Shown: positions 8,387 to 17,541, counted from the first letter of the stretch. The stretch is 64,000 nucleotides of DNA from an uncultured Lachnospiraceae bacterium (GCA_910586205.1 CAJUGD010000006.1:87589-151588), one strand, 5' to 3'. Numbers and translations: made by a program. Notes: generated by a model not told the origin, from the sequence alone.

Positions 8387-8428
8387 AAAAAAAACAATCC
8401 TACCTGATTTCTCAGATAAGGACTGTTT
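8387..8428 (-). terminator. Terminator of the kinase gene
   Basis: On the minus strand an imperfect stem AAACAGTCCT...AGGATTGTTT is followed by eight T residues, directly after the stop codon at 8432. The remaining stretch 8046-8386 shows no gene. It should contain the barnase promoter; a TATAAT at 8074-8079 is a candidate -10 with a poor -35. Confidence 0.8.
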
Positions 8429-8431
8429 GTT

Positions 8432-9019
8432 TCATCCCATAAAATAAAAATTCTTAATTTTTCTAACGGTTTCATCCCGATCCTTATTAATAAAGTCTAC
8501 CCTGTCCGACTCAATGACCAGTACGCGAGACGTTCCCTCAAGACAGGCCTCCAAGGCCAGAATACTCTCTGACAAATAATCAATGTCCACCATCTGTTCC
8601 ATTTCCCGTGCCCTATCGGCAATTCTTTCCGCAAGAACCTTTGTCCGGCACTTTAAATAAATAATCATCCGAGGCAACGCGATCTGCTGCATTAAGTACT
8701 GATACATCTGATAAAAAACTGCAAATTCTTCTTTTTTCAAATTAGCCTTTCCATACGCCAAATCCTGCAGTAATGAATAATCACTGACAAGCTGTTTATT
8801 TTCAGATATGGCACGAAGCATTTTATAGTGCAGCAGGGTAAACACCATCTCTGTTTCAAACGAACAGTCAACACCCTTATTTTTATAGAACTCTCCTAAA
8901 AACGGGTTATCCTGATAGCGTTCATAAACCGCGCAAAACCCTTCCTTTTCCATGATCCTGGCCAGCGTAGTCTTTCCTGATGCAATCCCGCCGCATATTT
9001 CAATTCTGCCTTGCTGCAT
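8432..9019 (-). CDS. Deoxynucleoside kinase family protein
   Basis: A 195-residue P-loop kinase of the deoxyadenosine/deoxyguanosine kinase (dNK) family, probably phosphorylating salvaged deoxynucleosides in the cytoplasm. The Walker A is GGIASGKTTLA at residues 9-19. DYSLLQDLAYGKANL corresponds to the family D-R/Y-S base-recognition segment, and ADRAREMEQ to the arginine-rich lid. The ATG has no convincing ribosome site, so translation may depend on the gene upstream (48 bases from that gene's frame-shifted end). Substrate specificity cannot be read from sequence. Confidence 0.85.
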   Translation of the reverse strand: MQQGRIEICGGIASGKTTLARIMEKEGFCAVYERYQDNPFLGEFYKNKGVDCSFETEMVFTLLHYKMLRAISENKQLVSDYSLLQDLAYGKANLKKEEFAVFYQMYQYLMQQIALPRMIIYLKCRTKVLAERIADRAREMEQMVDIDYLSESILALEACLEGTSRVLVIESDRVDFINKDRDETVRKIKNFYFMG

Positions 9020-9184
9020 AAAATGTTAAAAGGAATTCCAAATTGTGTTTCCCCCTGAATCCGGCATTACTCAACCTGGCAAATCTTCCCTGCTCTGGAA
9101 AATGTCTGAAGCATTTGAATATAATAATCTGTTTCCCGATCTGCCAAAACTTCTATTTCTATCTGATGGATTTTTTCACACACA

Positions 9185-9646
9185 TCAACAAGCTCTCCTG
9201 TCAGCCATATAGCTTTCTTTAAAATGTTTCAGCCTGCCTTGATCCTTTTTATCCAGCAATGCCTGCAATCGGTTCCATTGTTCTGGGTCCAGCAAATCCT
9301 CCCCGCTGGAAACGGATAATTCCCAAAGGTTTTTAATAAGCTTATCAGAAAGACCAAAGCTAAGCAGCAATGAATAATCATAAATACCAAAGGTTTCTTC
9401 ATATGTTTTTAATTCGGCCAGTTGGCCTGTTTCTAATATTTCTATAATACAGGCTTCGATTTTACTTCCCACATGAGGAATTTTGCGAAGCTCATTTTTT
9501 TCATACATTTCTTCTATATAACGGTCATACGCATCTACCGCCATTGCAGCGGCAAAATACGCCTTTGCCTTATATTGGCTGTCAAAAAAAACCGACTGAA
9601 TTTTCGACATTTTATAAAGAAAAAACGCCACTTCAAAATCGTACAC
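9185..9646 (-). CDS. PolX-type helix-hairpin-helix N-terminal domain protein, probably frameshifted
   Basis: A GTG start at 9646 with AAGGAGG upstream opens a 153-residue frame. Residues 1 to about 130 resemble the N-terminal 8-kDa and HhH region of family X DNA polymerases (KAKAYFAAAMAVDAYDRYIEE; IPHVGSKIEACIIEILETGQL). The polymerase palm and PHP nuclease domains of a 570-residue PolX are absent. The frame stops at 9185. Skipping one base near 9213 opens the other frame to 9067 (AIWLTGELVDVCEKIHQIE onward), which gives a protein of about 199 residues ending 48 bases before the kinase. It is either a decayed PolX or a small DNA-binding protein with a recent frameshift or sequencing error. 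Confidence 0.7.
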   Translation of the reverse strand: MYDFEVAFFLYKMSKIQSVFFDSQYKAKAYFAAAMAVDAYDRYIEEMYEKNELRKIPHVGSKIEACIIEILETGQLAELKTYEETFGIYDYSLLLSFGLSDKLIKNLWELSVSSGEDLLDPEQWNRLQALLDKKDQGRLKHFKESYMADRRAC

Positions 9647-9716
9647 CCTCTGCCTCCTTTTTTATGACTATTCTAACCGGATTTGAAAAGTATGTCAATA
9701 TCCGTTACTCAGACCC

Positions 9717-9745
9717 TTGCCAACCAACTCAACCTGCGCTATACT
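9717..9745 (+). promoter_or_regulatory. Promoter of the flippase gene
   Basis: TTGCCA (9717-9722), 17 bases, TATACT (9740-9745), 30 bases before the start codon. Confidence 0.75.
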
Positions 9746-9774
9746 TTAAACTGACACGGAAAGGAGACTGTCCC

Positions 9775-11430
9775 ATGGCAAAACATCCCGCTTCAAAGAA
9801 CATCCCCAAAGACACCAACGCCGGCGATCTGCTGCTTCAGGGCAGCATTCTCGCCATTGCAGGCATCCTGGTCCGTTTTATCGGACTTCTCTACAAGGTT
9901 CCCATGATCCGGATATTAGGCCAGGAAGGAATCGGCTATTACAATACTGCCTATGAGATCTACAATATCGGGCTGATCCTTTCCTCCTACAGCCTTCCCC
10001 TTGCCATGTCCAAGCTGATTGCTGCCAGGCGGGTCCGCAGACAATACCAGGACATCCGTCGGGTTTTTTTCAGCGGTCTGACTGTCAGCGCTGCTGCAGG
10101 AGGTCTGATGACCCTTCTCCTTTTACTGGGCGGCGACTTTATCACAACGGTCATCTTTAAAAGTCCCAGCAGCGCCCTTCCTTTAAAGGTTATGGCTCCC
10201 ACCATTTTCGTCTTCTCCATTATGGGCGTCATCCGCGGCTATTTTCAGGGACAAGGCAACATGGTTCCTACCTCTGTCTCCCAAATCATCGAACAGGTAG
10301 TCCATGCTGCCGTAAGTATTGCCGCTTCCTATGCCTTTATGGTCTGGTTTGCCTCCCGGCCCAATCCCAAGTCCTACGGCGCGGCCGGCGGAACCTTAGG
10401 AACCTTATGCGGCGCTGTTGCAGCGCTTATTTATCTTGCCATTCGTATGCTCTGCTTCCAGAGAAGGAATGCCCGCACACTCCGCCGCCCTCAAAAAATC
10501 CATGTAGAAACCTGGGGGAATGTATATTCTGCCCTGTTTCTCACCCTGACCCCCATTATCCTCAGCCAATTCGTCTACCAGCTCAGCGGCTCTGTTGACA
10601 ATTCCATGTTTGGCCAGATCATGGACGCAAAAGGACTGACCGAAACCCAGAGAGCCACTTTGCTGGGCGTCTACGGCGGTGAATACCGGCTCCTCTCCAA
10701 TGTACCGGTGGCCATTGCCTCCTCCTTAGGCGCCTCCATGATTCCCAGTATCGTCCAGTCCCGGACATGCCACAGGCTGAAGGAGGTCCGATACAAGATC
10801 CGCATGACCATCAAATTCAACATGCTGATTGCCATCCCCTGCGCCGTGGGCATGGGGGTTTTAGCCGGCCCTATTATGGAATTGATTTTTCATGATAACT
10901 CGGAGCTTTCTGCCAACCTGATGCGGATCGGCGCTCCTGCCGTGGTTTTTTTCTCCCTCTCAACTGTTACCAACGCGGTTCTGCAGGGAATCGACCGCAT
11001 GAGCAAATCCGTCAGCCATTCCGCCATTTCCCTGGTTCTGCACATGATCCTGGTATATGTCATGTTAGCCTATCTGGACTGGAATGTGTACGGACTGGTA
11101 ATCGGCAATGTTACCTTTGCCCTGGTCGTCTGTATTCTCAACTGGTTTTCCATCAAAAGGGCGCTCCGGTACCGCCAGGAGATCCTGACCACATTTTTGC
11201 TTCCCTTACTGGCTTCCTTCTTTATGGGAGGCGCTGCACTAGGCATTTACTACGGAACGTTTTCTCTGACTCAGAAAAATTCCATCTCCATGCTTGTCAC
11301 GGTTCCTTTTGCCATGATGGTCTACGCCGTGCTCATTCTCCTTTTAAGGGTGGTCACAGAGGAGGAGCTTCCCCAGATGCCCTTTGGACGCAAGATTTTG
11401 ATTCTCTCAAAAAAGCTTCGTTTATTATAA
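9775..11430 (+). CDS. MurJ/YtgP-type lipid flippase (polysaccharide biosynthesis family)
   Basis: 551 residues from the ATG at 9775, chosen for the ribosome site AAAGGAGA and the promoter just before it; the frame extends upstream without support. It has about 14 membrane segments of the MOP-superfamily flippase type. The N-terminal pattern is GSILAIAGILVRFIGLLYKVPMIRILGQEGIGYYNTAYEIY, with arginines in the first helix region, typical of the SpoVB/YtgP group that moves lipid II across the membrane in Firmicutes. It stands alone between divergent and convergent neighbours. Whether it serves peptidoglycan, sporulation or another polymer cannot be decided here. Confidence 0.88.
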   Translation: MAKHPASKNIPKDTNAGDLLLQGSILAIAGILVRFIGLLYKVPMIRILGQEGIGYYNTAYEIYNIGLILSSYSLPLAMSKLIAARRVRRQYQDIRRVFFSGLTVSAAAGGLMTLLLLLGGDFITTVIFKSPSSALPLKVMAPTIFVFSIMGVIRGYFQGQGNMVPTSVSQIIEQVVHAAVSIAASYAFMVWFASRPNPKSYGAAGGTLGTLCGAVAALIYLAIRMLCFQRRNARTLRRPQKIHVETWGNVYSALFLTLTPIILSQFVYQLSGSVDNSMFGQIMDAKGLTETQRATLLGVYGGEYRLLSNVPVAIASSLGASMIPSIVQSRTCHRLKEVRYKIRMTIKFNMLIAIPCAVGMGVLAGPIMELIFHDNSELSANLMRIGAPAVVFFSLSTVTNAVLQGIDRMSKSVSHSAISLVLHMILVYVMLAYLDWNVYGLVIGNVTFALVVCILNWFSIKRALRYRQEILTTFLLPLLASFFMGGAALGIYYGTFSLTQKNSISMLVTVPFAMMVYAVLILLLRVVTEEELPQMPFGRKILILSKKLRLL

Positions 11431-11440
11431 GTATACAGCA

Positions 11441-11471
11441 AAGCCGGCCTCCTCACAGAGCAGACCGGCTT
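11441..11471. terminator. Bidirectional terminator between flippase and TRAP genes
   Basis: A 14-bp imperfect stem (11441-11454 with 11458-11471) and a 3-base loop. It pairs better in minus-strand RNA, where one mismatch becomes G-U. Tails are only moderately T-rich on both sides. It separates convergent genes. Confidence 0.7.
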
Positions 11472-11532
11472 CTTCATTTTCAAATCACATCTTCAAAATA
11501 CTCATTAACCCAAGCATTCTCCAAAACTGCCT

Positions 11533-12819
11533 TTAGAACAGTCCCGGGAACAGCATAGCCGGAAGGGCCAGCCACGCCATGGGAAACAGCACCAGCAGCG
11601 CCAGTACCAAAATAGAGGACAGGAAATAAGGAAGAGTCCCCTTAAATGCATCCTCAATCGTAATTCCGCTGATCGAAGATGCAATCAGCAGGCACAGTCC
11701 ATAAGGCGGAGTAACCAGGCCCAGAGCCAGCGTAACCACAATAATCAGGCCCAGGATAATGGGGCTGATCCCCAAAGCAGTAGCAGCCGGAAGAATAATC
11801 GGAACAAAAAGGATCATCGCCGGAACTGCATCCATGAATGTACCTACAAACATAAAGAACGCCACCACAACCAGCAAAAATACCAGCCAGCCTCCTGCCA
11901 TATTGGCAAAGAAGCCCTGCACGATCACATTTAGCTGATAGTAGCTGAGCAGCTCACCCAATGCATTGGCCGTGGCCAGAGCAAACAGAGACAGAGAAGA
12001 CATCTTCATGGTCTCAATCAAAATCCTCGGCAGGTTCTTTACTTTAATAGTGCGGTAGAAAAACAATCCTACCAAAAGAGCATACATACTGGCAAATGCC
12101 GCTGACTCCGTAGGAGTAAACAGACCGGATACAATACCGCCAATCAGAATAATCGGCGTCAGCAATGCCGGCATGGACTGCCATACCAGCCGCATGGCAT
12201 CCCTGGGAGAAACCTTCTCACACTTGGGGAAGTTCTTCTTCTTGGAATACAGCTTTACCACTGCCATCATGGCAAGACCCAATAGGATTCCGGGAACCAG
12301 ACCTGACATAAACAATGCGCCTGTACTGACATTGGCAATACCTGCATATACCACCATGGTAATACTAGGCGGTATGATAGAGCCTAATGTGGATGACGCC
12401 GCCGTCACGCCTACAGAAGTTCCCTTATCATAACCCTGTTTCTCCATAGCCGGGATAAAGATCTTACCCACGCCGGCTGTATCTGCCTGAGAGGAACCGG
12501 AAATACCGGCAAAGATCATGGATACCAACACATTCGAATATGCCAAGCCGCCGCGGAAATGGCCTACCAGCGCATTACAGCAGTCAATAAGCTTTTCTGT
12601 AATCTCACCCTCATTCATCAGGTTTGCCGCCAGAATAAACAGCGGAACTGCCAAAAGCGTAAAGCTGTTCAAGCCATTAAACATCTTGGAAAACACGACC
12701 GTGTTAGGAATCTGAGCCAAGGAAGCGATACCAGTAAAGGATACCACGCCCAAAGCAAAGGAAATCGGTACGCCAAGCGCCACGAAAAGAATAAACATGA
12801 TGACTAATATTGCACCCAT
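11533..12819 (-). CDS. TRAP transporter large permease (DctM/YiaN type)
   Basis: A 428-residue, twelve-segment membrane protein of the DctM family. The N-terminus is MGAILVIMFILFVALGVPISFALGV, followed by GISGSSQADTAGVGKIFIPAM and the C-terminal TPPYGLCLLIASSISGI. It forms the transport channel with the small subunit, and solute is delivered by the binding protein encoded upstream. Its ATG shares one base with the stop of the small permease (TAATG). The ribosome site GGAGG lies inside that gene, so the two are translationally coupled. Confidence 0.95.
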   Translation of the reverse strand: MGAILVIMFILFVALGVPISFALGVVSFTGIASLAQIPNTVVFSKMFNGLNSFTLLAVPLFILAANLMNEGEITEKLIDCCNALVGHFRGGLAYSNVLVSMIFAGISGSSQADTAGVGKIFIPAMEKQGYDKGTSVGVTAASSTLGSIIPPSITMVVYAGIANVSTGALFMSGLVPGILLGLAMMAVVKLYSKKKNFPKCEKVSPRDAMRLVWQSMPALLTPIILIGGIVSGLFTPTESAAFASMYALLVGLFFYRTIKVKNLPRILIETMKMSSLSLFALATANALGELLSYYQLNVIVQGFFANMAGGWLVFLLVVVAFFMFVGTFMDAVPAMILFVPIILPAATALGISPIILGLIIVVTLALGLVTPPYGLCLLIASSISGITIEDAFKGTLPYFLSSILVLALLVLFPMAWLALPAMLFPGLF

Positions 12820-13304
12820 TATTTATTTCCTCCTTTCGTCAGGTTCCCAATATCATCGATGATCTGGAACACCAAATATATCGCAGAAGTAATGCCGCAC
12901 AGAGGAAGACACAGCCAGGTGGGCCCTCTCTTAAAGGACGGGATATTAACCCAAGTGTAATTCCAGAACTGTTTTGTAACCAAAAAGCCATAGTAAGCCA
13001 TTAAAACGGCAAAATACAACATAATAAGAGAAATCACGATAGACAGGATTTTCTTTGCCGGCCCATCCTTCAGCATATCACTGATGGAGGTGAATGCAAA
13101 GTGCCGCTTCTCATACACCATGGCCCCGGACCCCATAAACACAGCCCAAATAAAGGAATACATGGAGACATCTTCCGTCCAGGTGGCCGCAATCCCAATG
13201 TACCGGGAAAGCATCTGGAACACAACCGTGAGAAGGAATATGCACAGGAAGAGTCCGCCGATTGCAATTTGAATCTTCTGCATCATCTCAATTGCTTTCT
13301 TCAT
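12819..13304 (-). CDS. TRAP transporter small permease (DctQ/YiaM type)
   Basis: 161 residues with four predicted membrane helices and the family pattern FQMLSRYIGIAATWTEDVSMYSFIWAVFMGSGAMVYEKRHFAF. It pairs with the large permease directly downstream. A 10-bp perfect hairpin lies in the 145-base gap separating it from the binding-protein gene, which usually goes with lower expression of permeases than of binding protein. The start is supported by AAAGGAGAACG upstream. Confidence 0.93.
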   Translation of the reverse strand: MKKAIEMMQKIQIAIGGLFLCIFLLTVVFQMLSRYIGIAATWTEDVSMYSFIWAVFMGSGAMVYEKRHFAFTSISDMLKDGPAKKILSIVISLIMLYFAVLMAYYGFLVTKQFWNYTWVNIPSFKRGPTWLCLPLCGITSAIYLVFQIIDDIGNLTKGGNK

Positions 13305-13326
13305 TTTCGTTCTCCTTTAAGGTTTC

Positions 13327-13355
13327 CTGTTAAAATTAAAACAGGATTTTAACAG
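13327..13355 (-). promoter_or_regulatory. Intercistronic hairpin between binding protein and permease genes
   Basis: CTGTTAAAAT (13327-13336) and ATTTTAACAG (13346-13355) form a perfect 10-bp stem. A second weaker hairpin lies at about 13388-13414. These may slow 3' decay of the binding-protein message or act as a partial terminator. Confidence 0.5.
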
Positions 13356-13449
13356 TTTCTTTACATACGTTTAAGCGGAACAACAGCCACCCAGTCTCCC
13401 AGGTGACTGCTGTATTCTTTAAAAAATCAAATCATTGTCCGTTTACTTT

Positions 13450-14565
13450 TTATTCTGCTGCACGAATCATTTCCAGTTCAGCGGTCATGTTGTTATCAGC
13501 CGCAAACTTATCCTGAATCGGCAGAGCCAGAGCCTTAAATGCGTCAATGTCCAGATCCTCAAAGTTTGTTACAACTGCGCCGTCAGCAATAACCTTCTCC
13601 TTGGACTCCTTGAACATACGGTAAACAACCTGACGCTCCTCCTCGGTACAAGCCACAACGGCCTCATCGATCCATGCCTTCTGCTCATCTGTGAGACCAT
13701 CATAAAAATGGCCGTTCATCAGAAGCAGACGAGTGGTATAGTCATGATGGGTTTCGGCAATGTGCTTACCGTTATCAGTCTTGTGATGCTCCTTCAGCAT
13801 AAAGCTGGTATAATCGTTCTCAGCAGAATCTACAACACCCTGCTGCAGAGCCTGATACAGCTCGCCCCATGCCACGGAAGTAGGAATCGCGCCGCAGGCT
13901 TTCCAGAAATCCTGCTGTACCTGAGAAGACTGGGTACGAATGGTCATGCCCTTTAAATCTTCTGGTTTGGTAATGTCTTTCTTTCCGTAGTAGTCACGCA
14001 CGGAGGAAGACCAATAAGCCATAATCCGGAAATTGTTGCCGGTCTTCTCGCTGACCGTTGCCTTCATCTTTTCGCCAAACTCACCGTCTAAGCACTTCTC
14101 CCAGTGGTCAAAGCTGTTAAACAGATAGTTCAGGGAGAAAATATCCACCTCAGGCACACCGATAGAAGTCATGAATCCCGGAGAAGCCACTACCATGGAA
14201 GCAGCGCCCATCTCCAGCTTCTCAATCAGCTCATTCTCATTCTCACCTAAGGTTCCTTTATGTACGGTTACAGCAATCTTGCCGCCGGAAATATCTTCCA
14301 GCACCTCTTTGAACTTATCCATGCCGTAAGAATACGGGTTATCTAAGGAGGTCTGGTTGGAAGCAATAATCAGATTCAGCTCTGCATCTGCTGAAGGCGC
14401 CGCCGGTGCTGCCGCATCCCCGCCTCCTGCCGCCGCTGCCGTTGTTGCGGCAGCATCTCCGCCGCCTGCCGGTGCCGGGGCTGCTGCCGGCGGGGTCGGT
14501 CCGCAGCCTGCCAGTGATGCCACTACCATAGCTCCTGCTAATAACAGTGATAAATTCTTCTTCAT
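13450..14565 (-). CDS. TRAP transporter solute-binding lipoprotein (DctP/YiaO type)
   Basis: 371 residues from the ATG at 14565 (GGGAACTATT ribosome site); an upstream in-frame ATG would give a non-signal N-terminus. Residues 1-20 are a signal peptide with lipobox SLAGC. They are followed by an unusual linker of about 40 residues rich in Ala, Pro and Gly, then the DctP domain. Typical motifs are ITKPEDLKGMTIRTQSS, the ligand-carboxylate arginine region, and AWGELYQALQQGVVDSAEN. Gene order dlgD-dctP-dctQ-dctM parallels E. coli yiaK-MNO, which imports 2,3-diketo-L-gulonate; this substrate is an inference. Confidence 0.93.
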   Translation of the reverse strand: MKKNLSLLLAGAMVVASLAGCGPTPPAAAPAPAGGGDAAATTAAAAGGGDAAAPAAPSADAELNLIIASNQTSLDNPYSYGMDKFKEVLEDISGGKIAVTVHKGTLGENENELIEKLEMGAASMVVASPGFMTSIGVPEVDIFSLNYLFNSFDHWEKCLDGEFGEKMKATVSEKTGNNFRIMAYWSSSVRDYYGKKDITKPEDLKGMTIRTQSSQVQQDFWKACGAIPTSVAWGELYQALQQGVVDSAENDYTSFMLKEHHKTDNGKHIAETHHDYTTRLLLMNGHFYDGLTDEQKAWIDEAVVACTEEERQVVYRMFKESKEKVIADGAVVTNFEDLDIDAFKALALPIQDKFAADNNMTAELEMIRAAE

Positions 14566-14661
14566 AATAGTTCCCTTTCTCTTTCTTATTATTTTTACGA
14601 ACCGCTGTTCCTCTTGGCGGTATCGCAAAGAACGCTTCTGAATGATCTGGTACAGCTCCTC

Positions 14662-15666
14662 TTACATAGCCAGGATCGCGTTCCACTTTTCCTCGATGAC
14701 CGGGATGCCGTTCTCCTGGTTATCTTTCCGGGTTCCAATCTCAATCTCTCCTGGATAGAAAACTTTGCCGCCTTCCTGCGCCGGAACCGATGACCGGATG
14801 TCCGCCACCAGCTCATCCACAATGTGATCCGTGGTCTCTGTATCCTGGAACTTACCCGGATCAATGGCTATCATGATCTGTGACAGCCCTATTTCGTCTC
14901 CAAAGGTTCCAATCTTCTGAACAGAGTTGGCATTGGTCAGAACCGTGGAAATCAGATCCAGCAGGATAGAAATACCGCTGCCCTTCCAATATCCCATGGG
15001 AAGCACTCTCCAAGTCTTCTCAATGGCTCCTGGGTCTGTGGTCAGATTGCCATCCTCATCATACCCGCCCGGTACCGGAAGCTTCTGGCCCTTCAGCCTT
15101 GCCTCCTCAATCTTGCCATAGGAGAACTGAGACACTGCACAGTCTACTACCACATGATCTCCATTGCTCTTAGGCACGGACAGAATCAATGGATTGTTGC
15201 CGATCTTTCTGTCCTTACCGCCCCATGCCGGCATATTCGGCATGGTATTAGACCAGCAGATACCGATACATCCCGCATTGGCTGCCTGCCATCCATAGCT
15301 GCCACCGCGCATCCAGTGGTTGCTGTTGCCTAATGCCACCATTCCGATACCGTACTGCCTGGCCAGCTCAATGGCTCGATCCATAGCCTGCTTTGCATTC
15401 AGCGGGCCAAAGCCTCTGTGCCCTTCCCACCGCTCAATAGCTCCCATAGACATCTCGCAGGTGGCTACCACATCCGGATTGATCTCTCCCTTATCCAAAT
15501 ACTCTACTACACGAGGGAAACGGTTAATCCCATGGCTGTAAATACCATCCAAGCTGTTCTGTGCAAAAACTGTGGCTGCATCCAATGCATTCTTCTCATT
15601 AAAACCTCTGCTGATCAGTACGCGCTCAAACTCCTTTAACAGTTCTTCATACTTGATTCTTAACAT
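14662..15666 (-). CDS. dlgD: 2,3-diketo-L-gulonate reductase-like Ldh_2 family dehydrogenase
   Basis: A 334-residue NAD(P)H-dependent malate/lactate dehydrogenase type 2 family enzyme. It matches E. coli YiaK/DlgD closely by eye over its length: ERVLISRGF, DGIYSHGINRFPRVVEYL with the catalytic His, GIGMVALGNSNHWMRGGSYGWQAA, and RVLPMGYWKGSGISILLD. It would reduce 2,3-diketo-L-gulonate to 3-keto-L-gulonate in ascorbate-breakdown product use. It is the first gene of an operon with the TRAP transporter. The rest of the pathway (kinase, decarboxylase, epimerase) is not in this window, so the substrate could be a related keto-acid. Confidence 0.85.
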   Translation of the reverse strand: MLRIKYEELLKEFERVLISRGFNEKNALDAATVFAQNSLDGIYSHGINRFPRVVEYLDKGEINPDVVATCEMSMGAIERWEGHRGFGPLNAKQAMDRAIELARQYGIGMVALGNSNHWMRGGSYGWQAANAGCIGICWSNTMPNMPAWGGKDRKIGNNPLILSVPKSNGDHVVVDCAVSQFSYGKIEEARLKGQKLPVPGGYDEDGNLTTDPGAIEKTWRVLPMGYWKGSGISILLDLISTVLTNANSVQKIGTFGDEIGLSQIMIAIDPGKFQDTETTDHIVDELVADIRSSVPAQEGGKVFYPGEIEIGTRKDNQENGIPVIEEKWNAILAM

Positions 15667-15761
15667 TGTTTTAATCCATTCCTTTCCTTTTTCTTAATTA
15701 CTTGCATTAAGATTGTAAGTACTTTTTGTCACTTTTGATACATTTCTTGCATCTACAATTT

Positions 15762-15777
15762 TTGCAATCGATTGTAC
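15762..15777. promoter_or_regulatory. LacI-type operator 1 upstream of dlgD
   Basis: TTGCAATCGATTGTAC, a near-perfect copy of the 16-bp palindrome found again at 16123 and 17592. It lies about 95 bases upstream of the dlgD start, so repression of the dlgD-TRAP operon by the neighbouring LacI protein is likely. The rest of 15667-16352 is AT-rich and shows no gene. Confidence 0.72.
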
Positions 15778-16122
15778 CTGAATTTTATCACAATTCAGCA
15801 CCTATTTCAACTGCAATTCTTCCTCTGTTTTGTACAAATTCTACAGAGGATTTTTGTTAATATTTCATAGTTTACAAAAAACAATGTATAAATTCCCTAT
15901 AAATATATCTAAAATAAGCGAATTGTATACATTAAGTATCCAAAGTAATCTCTTTCTGCCTTTTCCTCCTGTAAGATACTGTTTCCGGCAGATTGCATTA
16001 CAATCTCATTTGTTTCCGGATCCTGCCATTCATACAATACAGCCTGCGTCTTTTTCAGCTTCCTTTTCCCGTCCCTGCAGTCTGCCTGTTATTTTAAGTA
16101 ATCCTGACAAATCCTCTTTGTT

Positions 16123-16138
16123 TTGCAATCGATTGCAA
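16123..16138. promoter_or_regulatory. LacI-type operator 2, perfect palindrome
   Basis: TTGCAATCGATTGCAA is a perfect 16-bp palindrome with the central CG typical of LacI-family operators. It lies 361 bases from operator 1, a spacing compatible with DNA looping by a tetramer or paired dimers. Confidence 0.78.
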
Positions 16139-16283
16139 TTTGTAATATTATGATAACACAATTATTTATGAATTTCAAGTATGCTTTATCCGTGTTATTT
16201 CACATTTTTTCATGATATTTTTTGTGCATTTATTACACTTTTTATCTTATAATTTATTTCAGCCTCCTCATCCGTTCTTCTTT

Positions 16284-16303
16284 TTTGGAAATCGATTTCC
16301 AAA
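16284..16303. promoter_or_regulatory. Related palindromic operator 3
   Basis: TTTGGAAATCGATTTCCAAA is a perfect 20-bp palindrome sharing the AATCGATT core with operators 1, 2 and 4 but with different outer bases. It could bind the same regulator more weakly or a second LacI-type protein. Confidence 0.6.
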
Positions 16304-16352
16304 TCACGATTCCAAAAATCTTGTGTATTTCCAATATTTCCTGTAAACACAA

Positions 16353-16385
16353 AGCAGCGGCAAAGCCAAATGCTTTACCGCTGCT
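16353..16385 (-). terminator. Terminator of the lacI-type gene
   Basis: A 14-bp stem (16353-16366 with 16372-16385; the one mismatch becomes G-U in minus-strand RNA), a 5-base loop, and TTTGTGTTT following on the minus strand. It isolates the regulator from the dlgD operon downstream. Confidence 0.8.
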
Positions 16386-16397
16386 TCAAAAACATTC

Positions 16398-17402
16398 TTA
16401 TGTGCTCTCCCTCTCAATGATCTCTGAAAACATCATCAGTACCTTGCTCTGTACCTTCCCCTCTAACCCTTCCCGCAGGATGGAAGCTGCTGATTCGCTC
16501 AGATCCTGCAGACGATTATCTAAGGTAGTCAGCTTAGGCATACAGATCTCCCCATAAATACTATTGTCAATTCCAATCAAAGCCAAACGATCCGGAACCG
16601 AAATTTTCTGGTCACAGGCAGCACGCACCCCTCCTACTGCCACCAAATCAATGGTATATATGATTCCCTGCACATCCGGGTGTTCTCTGAGAATACGCAT
16701 CGTTATGTCATATCCGCCCTGAACGCTGCTCTCCTCCATCTCATACAGCCAAAGTCCGTCTTCCCCGGTTCCATGCTTTCTCATCCCTGTACAATATCCC
16801 TGCTGCTTGCGGGAATTGGCTGGAGACGGAGAATCCAGCACAAAAGCAAGCCGCGATTTTCCTTTGGAATACAATAGATCCACACATTTCTCCACCCCTG
16901 CATCCTCGTCCACAATCACTCCTGATACATTCGGAAGATCCAGATAACCATTGACCATCACAATGGGGATTCTCGGCAGATGGCTTTGAATGCTTTCTTT
17001 CACAGCCTCTGTCTCAAACATGGAGCCCATAAGAATAACACCCTCCACCCGGCGCTGCTCTAAAATGCGGATATACTCTGCCTTCTTCTCGTCCTTTGGC
17101 CCTGTGCTCATAGTAATGCAGCAATATCCTCTCTTTGTCAGTTCCTGCTCAATGACAAAGGCACTGTCAATGTGATGTGCCACCCGGATATCCACAATCA
17201 AAATCCCTACCAGCCTGCTAGACTGCATAACCAGCCCTCTTGCCGCTGCATCTGGTATGTAATTATACTTTTTTAAAAGCATCTGAACCTTCTGCCGGGT
17301 CTCCTGCTTGATTCCCGGCCGGTTGTTAATCACCCTGGATACCGTACTGGCCGCCACCCCGGCCTCCCGGGCTATATCATATATCGTCACGTTCCTTAAC
17401 AC
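16398..17402 (-). CDS. LacI-family transcriptional regulator of the dlgD-TRAP locus
   Basis: Up to 334 residues. The N-terminal helix-turn-helix is VTIYDIAREAGVAASTVSRVINNRPG, with hinge PDAAARGLVMQ and a sugar-binding core (GYCCITMSTG, GVILMGSMFETEAV, SGVIVDEDAGVEKC, ALIGIDNSIYGE). The GTG at 17402 has a weak ribosome site. A second GTG at 17390, the usual LacI starting point, is preceded by AAGGA and may be the true start. Palindromes with an AATCGATT core flank the gene on both sides. This supports control of dlgD-TRAP and itself. Confidence 0.92.
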   Translation of the reverse strand: MLRNVTIYDIAREAGVAASTVSRVINNRPGIKQETRQKVQMLLKKYNYIPDAAARGLVMQSSRLVGILIVDIRVAHHIDSAFVIEQELTKRGYCCITMSTGPKDEKKAEYIRILEQRRVEGVILMGSMFETEAVKESIQSHLPRIPIVMVNGYLDLPNVSGVIVDEDAGVEKCVDLLYSKGKSRLAFVLDSPSPANSRKQQGYCTGMRKHGTGEDGLWLYEMEESSVQGGYDITMRILREHPDVQGIIYTIDLVAVGGVRAACDQKISVPDRLALIGIDNSIYGEICMPKLTTLDNRLQDLSESAASILREGLEGKVQSKVLMMFSEIIEREST

Positions 17403-17512
17403 CTCAACATCTAGCTGCCCCCGCAGCGTTTCCGCCTTTTACGGGCAGTGCATTCCTGCTGCTTTTTCACTGACTGCTCGGCAGCACAGCCTGGGCTGCT
17501 GTCTTTTTATTT

Positions 17513-17541
17513 ACTATACATGATTTTATCCAGCCAGGCAA
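17513..17541 (-). promoter_or_regulatory. Promoter of the lacI-type gene
   Basis: Minus strand TTGCCT (17536-17541), 17 bases, TATAGT (17513-17518), giving a leader of about 105 bases. Confidence 0.7.

Noticed and set aside
9544..9774. N-terminal extension of the flippase
   Set aside because: The promoter and AAAGGAGA ribosome site lie inside this stretch, and the residues do not resemble the family.
14357..14641. Ala/Pro-rich plus-strand frame
   Set aside because: Antisense to the low-complexity linker of the TRAP binding protein.
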